This document shows positions 35,864 to 47,800 of a stretch of DNA of 64,000 nt, in pieces. Position numbers and translations under genes: made by a program. This DNA comes from Pseudoips prasinana (Eukaryota; Arthropoda; Insecta; Lepidoptera; Nolidae), in the NCBI GenBank assembly GCA_951640165.1, contig OX621234.1, positions 7,879,001 to 7,943,000 on the forward strand, written 5' to 3'. Under the pieces are notes generated by a model. The model was not told the origin of the DNA, did not search any database, and saw nothing but the letters and a program-made list of their open reading frames with translations. Each line of letters opens with the position of its first letter. The first letter of the stretch is position 1.

Positions 35864-38800
35864 TAAAATATAATAGGTCATTTTGCTTAAGTTAGTTACT
35901 CATGATAGGCTGAGAACCGGTGACACTATTTATACGCCTATATGTATTTAGTAATAATATTTTTTTTTTGTTGCCATGAGTAGATATTTATTTCTGTTCT
36001 TGTTTAATATACCATTAGACTTCACCAGTTTTGCCATCGACAGTAGCGTAATTGAGGCAAAAAAGGTGTGCAAAGATCGTGACAAATGGAAATCCGTTGT
36101 CTCTGCCTACCCTTCTGGAATATATGAATTCAAGTATTGATTGAGAGATCTGATATAATATTGATATTTGTCTAATGGCTAGTTCAGGGTTCGGGTGTGT
36201 TAAACCTTAGTAGTTTTGAAAGCCGACTGTTTTATTCAAAATATTTTTCAAGTCAAATTTGGATCACATATTTATAGGTATTAGCATAAGCTTTGTAATC
36301 TAGAAAACAACTGTATTTAAATACGTATGAACGTAAAAATGATGTCGTTGTATCTCGTATAAACATATCCTTGACATATTAAGATGATGAATATAAAATA
36401 ATGTCAACTTACTATGGTGGCAATGACAGATAAAGAAACAAAATGAATATTACCCCTAAGCTTACCGTGAATCTTATGCCATTTGCCGTCACAGAGCGAG
36501 AACTTGTTGCCGAGCGTGTAACTCGCTTTAAACGGTCCGTTTCCGTTCTCTACGGTGGCGACGACTTCGTTCTCCAGCAGCTCTAACAGTAAGTAGTCTT
36601 TCTGGCCGTGGACGCTGAGCAGCAGCCCCGTGCTGTTGCGCGGCCGGATCTCCATTGATATGGACACTTCATCGCCCACTTTGAAACTCATCAGCTGTAA
36701 TGGAAACTCTTTCTCTTAACCTCATCCTGATAATAGTATGTATATGTAGTATATTATATTGCCCTTATATATATATATATTCCCCTTATAGGTATCTGTG
36801 TATTATTAGTATGTAGTGTATACATACACTTTGTATGTCGTATAGCGTAAACTACACATAATATGCTCTTTTCTAGTTAGTTTCTCCTCTCGCGGGTCTG
36901 CTGGAAGAGATTTCTATTGAAATAAGCAGTACCTTTGTACAATCTTTTCCTTGTTTTATTTATGTTATTATGTTTTTATTTATGTGTACATAAATTGTTA
37001 AATAAAAAAAAAATAAAAAAATATATTGTGGGTTAGATTTGGGTTCCAATCAATCATTACCAATTTATTTAATCTGAGATATGTCTATTTCTTTTGCACC
37101 ATATCTAACAGTAGAAGATTTAAACAAGTCTTCACTGGTGGGAATCGCAACACATCATTTCTTTAGATAAGTATATTTTTAGTGGGGTGCATTGGATCCG
37201 GTGGTAGCATTAAAGCGCGACCGTAGTTATTAACACAAGGTCCATCATAATAATAATACCTTAATATAGACAGACGCATTGACAATATGTTGTAAAAATA
37301 TTAGACTTAAACTAGATAATTCAACTTAAACATAATCTCTTGACAATAACTTGATACGAGCTAGCTAAATATCATTGCTATTATAAAATAATTTTTATAA
37401 ATGTTTTCATTCAATCAATACAATGTGTACCTAAATATCTATGTTACTAGAAATGATAATGTATATAATTATATTACTACAAACATGTTCTGACTATTTA
37501 CAAGCGCTTTTTTAAAGTCTATGTGAATAAGAACCTTTTTTCATTTATTTATTTCAGTTCAATTGGTTACTATGAGCATAATACTGTGTCAACAAGTCCG
37601 GTTGTAAAGTATCATTATAAAACTATGTACAACATGACACATGTACCCCACGAAGTGCAAAGGGCAAATCTTATCAAGACAGAGTAAATGTGCTATGTCA
37701 AATTAAACAATAATCCGTCAAATCCCATCTCGTAAAATTGATGAAACTTTCCTAAATTATTATTATTATTAAAAATTATTTATTAAAGTACTGCCACATG
37801 TCACATACCTATATAAGTACACATTTAAATAACATCTATAATACATTGTCTGATATGCATCACAATAACGGCGTACATAGCATTTGCACTAATTTTGTAA
37901 CTAACGACAATTTATACGTAAATCTAAATTAAATTAAATGAATTAGGAGCTAAACAAACAAATATAAATCAAATAGTAACGCGAACGGCATATATATTAC
38001 ATAATATTATTAAAGTAATTAGTAATTCTATTACTGAACTCTGATATGCCATCATCGAAGATATCGAGATCAGGAATATAAAGGAAACTAGTTGTATAGT
38101 AGAAACATACCTTCAAGTAGTTACTGTGGTTTGTAGACGAAGCGCCAAAGTAGGCACCCTCCTCAACGTTGTCGGTGCAACGCAAGCTGTTGACGCGAGC
38201 TGCCACGTCAGTCACCCGCTGCCCATTCATATCCAACCCCTTCAAACAACCCTTGAACGGTTGATAGAAACTCTGAACAGAAGAAGAATCAATATTAGTT
38301 ATCTGACGCCGTTAACTAAAGATAAAGCATTCATTTTTTACGGTCACCGTAGCCTTGTTTGTAGTGCTCCTGCCTACGAAGGAGGTGGTCCTGGGTTCGA
38401 TTCCCGGTAATTGAATATATTTGTGTGATGAGCACGAATATTTGTTTCAGAGTCATGGATGTTTTCTATGTATTTAAGTATTTATCTATCTATATAAGTA
38501 TGTATATCGTCGCCTGGTACCCATAGTACAAGCTTTGCTTAGTTTCGGGCTAGGATGATCTCTGTGACATTGTCCCTAGATATTATTATTATTCCCGCCA
38601 TAAGTTCTGTCCCAACCTCAATAAGGCCTAGTGAAAAAAAAACTATGCTAATGTTGTACTACAGGTTTTATATTATTTAATCTCTTAAGATTAGATAAAC
38701 GCTATGCATTGCGAATAATGCTATAAAATTTAAACGTATATTATTTATTGTCATACAATGCATAAAAGGGTAAACATACCACATAGAAACACAAACATTA

Positions 38801-41800
38801 CATAAACGTATGTGTTAAGAGGCCTATTACAGTCCACTAGCGCCGCCAATCGAAAAAATGTCATAACTCGTAAATAGAATCAAAAATACAAAATATGTTC
38901 TATTATTACTGTGGAAAAGGCAATAACGTAATTGTATAACACCTTATCAACACTTGAAATATAGCTGTTTAGCTAAATCGTGCATTCAAAACATAAACGC
39001 CATTTTTGTTACAAATGCACGATTTAGCTAAACAGCTATATTTCAAGTGTTGACAATGTGTTATAAAATTACGTTATTGCCTTTTCTACAGTAATAATAG
39101 ACCACATTATGTATTTTTGATTCTATTTACGAGTTATGACATTTTTTCGATTGGCAACGCTAGTGGACTGTAATAGGCCTCTTAAACACATAGTTGCTTT
39201 GCGAGTGGTTTGCAAGAAATGATAAAAAATATCTTCTATATGAAATCAGAAGTTAAAGTTTATGGCTAGCTTACTGATTATGTTACACAATCACTGATAG
39301 GAACCACAAGTTTGGAGAAGGTTCTCCTTTCCTTTATCGTGGTTACCCTGTTTTCTAACCACAACAACCGGGACCGACAGCTTAAAGTGTTCTCCAAAAT
39401 ACGGAGGCGCTCAAAAAATTATACCACTTTAACGATCACCCTTCTATAGACTAATCGCCTGCCTAAGAGTTTTACTTCACCGATTACATACTAACCGGTG
39501 AGTGCGAGTGGCTACATCATACCTACTTTCGTTCAGTTGATTATTATCACACTAATATTATAAAGGTGGAAGTTTGTGTGTATGTTTGTTACTGCTTCAC
39601 GTTTAAACGGCTCGAGCGATTTTAATTAAATTTAGTATACAATTAGCTGACATCCTGGATTAACAACACAAGGTCCGCCATAATAATAACATTTAATTCG
39701 TACCTTAATATAGACAGAACCATTCGACAATATGTAGTAAAAATATAGCTAAAATTTTAAATTTTGATAGTTATACCTACACATGAACCTTGACAATATC
39801 TTAATTTAAGTTAGTTAAATATCGTTGCTGTTGTAAAATAAATCTTATTGTAAATTATTTCCTACAATCCGTGTACCTAAATATCTATATGTACCTAGAA
39901 ATAATTATAAATTAATTATATATTACTACGAATATGTTCTGACTATTTATAAGCGGTTTTTTGAAGTCTACGTGAATAAAAAAAAAAACTCTTAGGTTAT
40001 AATTTTAAAAGTTTAACGCGGGCTTAACCGCGGGTCACAGCTAGTTTGAAATAAATATGTATCAGTTAAATATTCCTAGCGTTAATAAAAGTGCCACTAT
40101 TGACTTCCGATCATCCGCTGAAGCATTAAAAGCCTCTTAGTCTAACTGTTAGTTTAAAAATGTTGCTGGACACTATATTAATGTTTTTTCGATGTGAAAC
40201 ATCTATAGCCGCACGTAAAACAGATTTCTGGCGTGGCGACGCATGCCGTGGCGACGCGTCGCCACGCACTACGATAGTAGTGTGTACGGTGTGGCGACGC
40301 GTCGCCATGCGCAATCGACTTTTTATTTTATCATTATGACATATTTAGTTCCTATCACAATATGTTCTTTTCTGCATATTACTTTTACAAAATAATGTCG
40401 ATGTTTCACATCTGCCAGGCGTCCCGTGACGGCTCACATTTTTTTTTCTAAGTATCGTATTACTTACGTTCAAATTCTTGGCTATAACTTCAGTGAGTTT
40501 CCTCAGTCCTCCGTAGTAGTATGGTGGTATTAATACGGCAGGGTTATTACAGGAAACACTGGCCTCGCCCACGAGTTCCGAGTCGACGGCGAGTTTGCCG
40601 TGCCCACCGCTGCGCGTGAGTGTCACGGAGTGCCATTCCGTGTCGTTATATGTTTGGGTGGATGAGATTAAAGCGGTCTCGCCGCCGCAGTTAAATGTGA
40701 AATGCAGCTGGAAATAAAGAAAGGATTGAATTCGTGATAGTAGATAATTTTACTTAATGCTATATTTTTGTATTGACGACCGCAGGCTCATTTGGCAGTG
40801 AACCCTCTGATCCAAAGGTTGCGGGTTCCATTCTGGCACAAAATGTGTGTTCATGAACACGCTAAACTATTTGTCTTGGTCGAGCGAAACAACAAGTCGA
40901 CCTCATTATAGATGAGAATTATAAATCCATTTTCATCAAAAGGTTACAAAACCCAAACTTATATTACCTTTTTATAATCGACTAAACTAATTATAATGAA
41001 ATAAATCAATTTTGTAATATTTATTCATCTTATAGAATTACAATAAAAATAAGAATCCGCTTCCAATTTTGATTGAATGTCCCTTAGATTTCGTGAGTAT
41101 CTTATTATTTATTTAAGGACAACCAACCTTATTGGCTATCATGTCGAGGCATAATAATAATACTGAATTCATTACTTAATATAGACAGAAACATTCAGAC
41201 AATATGTAGTAAAATATAAATTTCTATCATTAAACCTAAACATAATCTCCTTGACAATAACTTAATACAAGCTTATATCACTACTATTATAAAATAAATT
41301 GTATAAATGTTTTAACATTCCGTGTACCTAAATATCTGTAATATGCAACTAGAAATAATAACTGTATTAGGTACTACAAACATCTCCTTCTGTGAGGCAG
41401 TTTTGCTGCAGAAGGAGGCCGCCGAACGGGATCGGGAACGAGCCGATCCCGCTCGTAGGCGGAGGAGGCGTCGGGGTGGCGGCGGCAGCCGTTAGCCCAA
41501 CTCCCCTCGGGGCTGCGGTGGCAGTATGAGAAGTGTCCTCAACTGCCGCCACGTGCAAGCAGCCCCGGGAAGACAGCGAACTGTTTGTGGCGCAGTTGCT
41601 GTGCCGTACTGGCAGGAGTCGGCAAATGGGGAGGACAACCCACAGTCCTCTCCGGGTGCGTGTCCCAACCATCTGGGACCCGGCGCAAAAGAGGGGCACC
41701 GGAGCAGCATACCCGCGTTCCCGGGGCTCCCCCTATCAGGCGCCAGTAGAAGTCCACGGCAGGTTAGGTTTAGTCGGTGCGAGTCCGACATACCCACCCG

Positions 41801-44800
41801 CAGACACTTTTTGCGGGTGGCATGCATTAGCATTCCCCCTGCCTTATCAAAAAAAAAAAAAAAAAAAAAAAATGTACTACAAACATGTTCTGACTATTTA
41901 CAAGCGCTTTTTTAAAGTCTGCGTGAATAAAAACCTTTTTTATTTATCTATTTTATTTAATTTATTATTTATTTAAGGACGCTGTTGGCACTGTCGCGAA
42001 CTCAAGCTACCCTAGAGGCTACTCGTTTTTGCATTATAGCACTAAAGCCATCCAATCGTGCTTCCGCGAACATGCGAAAGTCCGTCCAGTCCCCCAGTCG
42101 GGCTGTTATTTGAACGAATGAAAGCTGTGCCTTACCTCTACAAAAAATGGTAGTGTACTTTTATATTACCTTGGCATCCTTCATAAAGAAGGCTAAGAAC
42201 TGAGTAGGATCCTGTGCGGCCGCATAGAATACGAGACCACCGTGCTGGTCGAAGGTGCGCAGTCCGATGGTGAGGTCGAACCCTTGCAGATGGCGCCCCG
42301 GTAGCCGGGAGTACTCAATGCGGCTGTCTTCGCGAGTACCTGCAGTGAAGATATAGGATTTTTAGTTTATTGGTATTTTGAGAGTTGAGATGATCACAGC
42401 ACATACACCTAGGCGCACGGTCAATCTATTGATAGGTGACCGACGTAGTTATTTTTCTGAGTGCCTCCATAATTCGGATAAAGATAAGATAAAGAAATTT
42501 TATTTCGCAACTATGGGTACATGGTGCATGTTATTAAATGTAAATAAAAGTCCAGCCATACTTTACCTGCTGGCATGCAAAAAAATAACATAAAATAAAT
42601 TGCTTTCAATTGCGCATTAACTAAACATAAAACAAATTAATTATAATTTCTATATGTCTTTTATAAATCTCAATGTCAATAAATCAAATAAATATTACAA
42701 TGTCAATAAATCAAATAATTAATACAATATCCATAGATTAAAAACGCGCAAATAATTACAATAGCAATGTCAATTAAAACTAAATTTACAAATCTTTCTC
42801 ATTTAAAAAATCATTTATACAAATTAGAAAGTAACAGGCCCCGTAGTCTTTTCTTAAACATTGTTACATTTAATAATATAATAATAATAATAATAATTCT
42901 TTATTTAAGAACAACATAGGCTTCACTTTTCCTTATGCGGACTAACATAGTGCTCGAACATCCACACACGTTATTTCTCACGCTTGCATTTCCACCACTC
43001 ACTACACTTTCACATTACACTTTACATTGCACACACCCTAGATTTAATTATTTTTTGTAAACTTCTCCAGTCGTAGTCAGAACGAAGAACCACTGATGAC
43101 TCAAAATACAGGTTTTACCTAGTTTGAGAGTCAGAGGCCACTCAAGTCTGCTACTCGTACATTAAAAAAATAAATAAAAAAAAATAAAATAAAAAAGAAA
43201 CAAAACAAAAACATAGGCTCCACTGTGTTAGTAACAAATTGTCTTAAAAATATTTTAGTAACTTAATATGCTAGTTTTAGTAGGTTAGTAATTTAAGCCC
43301 TTCCAACACTTAGGCAATTTATTATATATAACTCGCGCCATGCAGTAGACACTTTTGCGCATTAATGTTGTTTTAGCAGAATGGAGACACAGTCTACGGA
43401 GAGCACTATGACCTGTCTGCCATGTAACCTAACTATTGACTAGCGACAATTAATTGGATTGTTGGGGTTGTCAACAGTCGTTAATGATGTCATAAGTTTA
43501 CTAAGTGATTTGAATCTTGAATTTGTCACCGAAAATCGTGATGGATGATGTGAATACATAATTTATCACGATTTTTAAACTAGTAGGTATTTATATAAAA
43601 GAGACAAGATAGTTAAAATCTATGTAAGATTTTTTTAAAACGGTTCTTAAACACCGTACAAATTTTTAAACATATATAAAATCTACCCTTTTTTAAGTTG
43701 GATTATAAAACCAACTATCACACTCTTTACAGTACACGGAGACTTAAAAAAATGGTCCTTTTATATACACAAATATAATTTTTTGTAAATCATTTTTTTA
43801 AGCAGCAATTCACTACAGAATATAACATCTGAAAGTAACTAAGGAGAATAATAATATGGATAATTAATTTATTTATTAAAATGTTAAACTGAGAACTAAC
43901 CCCAATATTTTTTTTCTTACAAAGATCACGACCGTGTTAGGGATTCTAATCCCTGTGTCTTTTTTTATAATATCGGGACTAGTCCCTCCCTCTTACCCAC
44001 CACTGCAACTCCTGTAAGCCAGGATCAACAGTGGCACACAATGAAATGACACTGAGCGGTGAAGTTCAGGCATGTCCCAGGGAATCGCTTTAGCTGACTT
44101 GGATCCCGCAACGAGTTTACTCCCTGTGTCCCGGGGTTCTTTTCAAACATATAATAGACGGACACAAATTACATCCAGATTCAGAACAACTATTTATGGG
44201 TCACACAAATAGTTGTCCGGCGCGGGACTCGAACCCGCGACACGAAGCGGCGAGGCGACTATCTTAGCCGATGCGCCACACGTGGTAAAAAATCAAGGAA
44301 GATTCATACTTTTTTTTTTATGGGACAATGTCACACAGATCATCCTAGCCCCAAACTAAGCAAAGCTTGTACTATGGGTACCAGGCGACGATATACATAC
44401 TTATATAGATAGATAAATACTAATATACATAGAAAACACCCATGACTCAGAAACAAATATTCGTGCTCATCACACAAATATTTGCACTTACCGGGATTCG
44501 AACCCAGGACCACCAGCTTCGTAGGCAGGAGCACTACCAACTAGGCTACGGTGACCGTTTTCATTATTCATAAATAGATACAAAATTTAAATCTAACGTC
44601 CACTCACCAAACCTATACCCAATGTCGGGGTCACCCATAGTATAGTACGGGTCATATGCCAACGCGCAGCCCTCTTCGGGCTGCGGCGGTGGTCGGCGTG
44701 TGGTGGTCGTCGGCCTCTGTGTGGTGGTGGGGCGCTGCGTGGTGGGGGGCGGGGTGGGCAGCGGTGCTAACGTGGTCGTGTCTTCCACCGGCGGCGGCAC

Positions 44801-47800
44801 TGGCAGCAGCTCGTTTAACGTATTGACCGGTTCCCCTGAAAATATACGACGATGATTAAAATGGATACCTGGCCATTCACCATTAAGATTGGCTACCATC
44901 AAAATTAAACTAGGAGCTTACAACTTTTTGGTGAGAATTTCATGCTATCTTTTTTGTGCTAGGATTAAGTAATTAAGAGTAATAACTAAGGGCAGTAAAT
45001 TTCCTAAATGGACGTGTTTTCTCAGAAAACAACTCAGCCTTTATAAAGTACTAAGTACGGCCCGGTACGTGCTTCGCTACGTATAAGGCATAGTAATAAA
45101 AAAAAATAATTATTAAGTTCATTTAAATTGCTAAAAGATGTTGATTTTACACTTATTCAAGACTTTTTTAAATTTTCTCTACGTACAAACCTTCCCTGAA
45201 CTCCCACGAATAATTCAAGACCAAAATTAGCCAAATCGGTAAAGGCGTTGTTGAGTTATAACATTACAACGAAAAGTGGCATTGATTTTTATATATATAG
45301 ATTACTTATTTCTCTAAGTTATTGATTTTTATAATAAGATAGACCGATGATCTTGTGCGGGTCGGTGGAAATCGCTGGATGCGGATAGCGCAAGATCGAC
45401 AATTGTGGAGATCTTTGGGGGAGGCCTTTGTTCAGCTGTGGGCGTCTTTCGGCTGATATGATGATGATGATTGATTTTGAACTTTATCACAAGTATCTAG
45501 TGAATTGTTAAGTAATGTATAGGTACCTTCTGCGATGAACGCGTTTTCTGTGCCTGGACCAAGCCCCGGTGTAGGCAGCACATCTGGAGCGGGACTCGCG
45601 GCTGCCCATTGCACGTCATCTGATTACAAACAAAACTTATTTTAAGACAAAACAATTTATTTTAAGACTAGGCAGTAAAAACAACCATAACTAATAATAA
45701 TATAATAATATCTGGGGACAATGTCACACAGATCATCCTAGCCCCAAACTAAGCAAAGCTTGTACTATGGGTACCAGGCGACGATATACATACTTATATA
45801 GATAGATAAATACATATATACATAGAAAACATCCATGACTCAGAAACAAATATTCGTGCTCATCACACAAATATTTGCACTTACCGGGATTCGAACCCAG
45901 GACCACCAGCTTCGTAGGCAGGAGCACTACCAACTAGGCTACGGTGACTAATGTGTTTCTGCGTGTGAGATGGCGGGAAGGGTCAGCAACACTGGTTTGC
46001 TGACTCTTTTAAGGGCCGGCAACGCACTTAGGACCTCTCTGGTGTTGCGAGTGTCCATGGGTGGCGGTGATCACTTACCATCAGGTGACCTAATGGCTCG
46101 TTTTTCACCCTCTTATATAAGAAAATCAATAGAAATTCTACCATCCCTGAACAAACTCCTATCGAGCAGTCTACTGCACCTGAACAGAAAGGATCTGCGC
46201 ATGGTGATAGGTACAGACGCCAGCACATCCAGTTGCCCCAATCTGTCAAATTTCTTTTATAGATTTTCAACTTTATTACATAAGCATAAGGTTCACTTTC
46301 AAATGTGGAAATTTGACAGATTGGGGTAGCTTGATGTGCTGGCGTCTGTACAATCACCGGACACTGCACACTAAACAAAGACCTCTTCAAGAGTAGCGTC
46401 ACAGACAGAGGTGCACTGAATTTGAAGAAACATCGGCACACGTACTACTACAAAAATGAACGGGCAAAGTTCCTAAACGGAGGATAACAGTGGAAAAAAA
46501 CTATTTCGTTAACAATAAACATAGTAATCATATCAATTCTAAATCAGAATATTGCCGGTGTTTTAAGTAAAAGGGATTTGCTACAGATAACTATTGAAAA
46601 TCTCTCCAGTACGGGCACATATAAGTATTAATATACTATGCATGAGCGAAAGTTTTTTAAAATCTGGTGCAGAACTTAATATTCATTTAAAAAGCTTTAT
46701 TGAAAGAGCTTAACTTTTATTAGAAAGAAACAAAAACGGGAAGGAGTTAGTATTTTTTATCGTAATTATATTGCGTGTAAAAAGTGACTTTCCTGGATGA
46801 CCTTTCAACTGAACTCACATTTGAATCGTGTGGTATTGAAGTTGCTAAATATAATTGTAACTATAATAATTTGCATTTATCGGATACCTAATTCTAATCC
46901 CAATATATTTCTGCGCAAATTAGAATTGTTGATGACTAAACTACGTTACAAAACTAAGAAAAATATTATGATTGTAGGATATTTTAATATAGATCTTCTA
47001 AAAGACTGACAGGCATTAAATGAATTCAAAAGAATAGTTCAAAACTTTAACTTCAATATACATATCAATAAACCAACGAGGTTAAACAGTTGTATTGACC
47101 AAATTTTAAGCAACATTCCTGAAGCCACAGTCATTACATCTACAGCTCTCTGATCCTAACATGAGTCAACTCCTTACTTTTGCGGCACAAAATATAGAAA
47201 TTGCCTTTTCTTATGTAATTAAAAGTATGAGGGATCTTCATGACGATAATATTGAAAGATTTTTAGACTGTATTATAGTACTAACTTGGTCTGACTCAAT
47301 GACTAAAACAGATACCAATCTAGCATTTGATAGTTTTCATAATGATTTTTTTCTGTTTTTATAACTTATGTTTTCCGATTAACAAAAAAAAGAGGGGACG
47401 CAAGTGCGATGCTAGCCTTTAAGAAAGGAGTAGCTCGCTTCTTCAAGGTTGTCATGTCATACCGGATGGGAAATGCCTCTAATTTTCAATTGTGTCAATT
47501 AATTAAACATCCAATACTTTTATATTTCTAAATTTAGACCCTTTTCTGCAGGCTTTCTGAGAATTAGTAGAAGAACACATATACACGTTTAAGGAGCGTG
47601 CTTGTGAGATAGGTTAATACGCATGCGCGAAAGGCAGAGGGTTAGGGAGGAGGTAAGTTCGCCGCGCCGTTAGAATTCTGCGGCAGACGGGTCACATCCC
47701 GCGCTCGGAGTGGTCGTGGCGCGAGATGTAATCCGTCACCTAGAAGCTCTGTCCTCATCTTAAAAAATATGCTCCTGAGGATAATATTTGTCTCTTCAGA

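Larger units (their letters stand above)
31532..36465. other. Last intron of the laminin gene (4.9 kb)
   Basis: Holds the 135-bp MITE, the long hairpin at 33.4 kb, SINE copies near 34.2, 34.6 and 35.1 kb, a GC-rich patch at 34.8 kb, a Helitron and a TA microsatellite, listed separately. The rest (31.5-32.6, 32.8-33.4, 33.5-34.2 kb) is AT-rich with nothing recognised. Confidence 0.6.
42340..44607. other. Intron o/n, mostly unassigned
   Basis: AT-rich; short repeats CAATGTCAATAAATCAAATA near 42,670-42,720. SINE-E and SINE-A near the right end are listed separately. No gene. Confidence 0.5.

Noticed and set aside
41366..41976. Long open frames on both strands (110-147 codons)
   Set aside because: They run through the GC-rich retroposed element and its poly(A) tail; one even translates the tail as poly-Lys.
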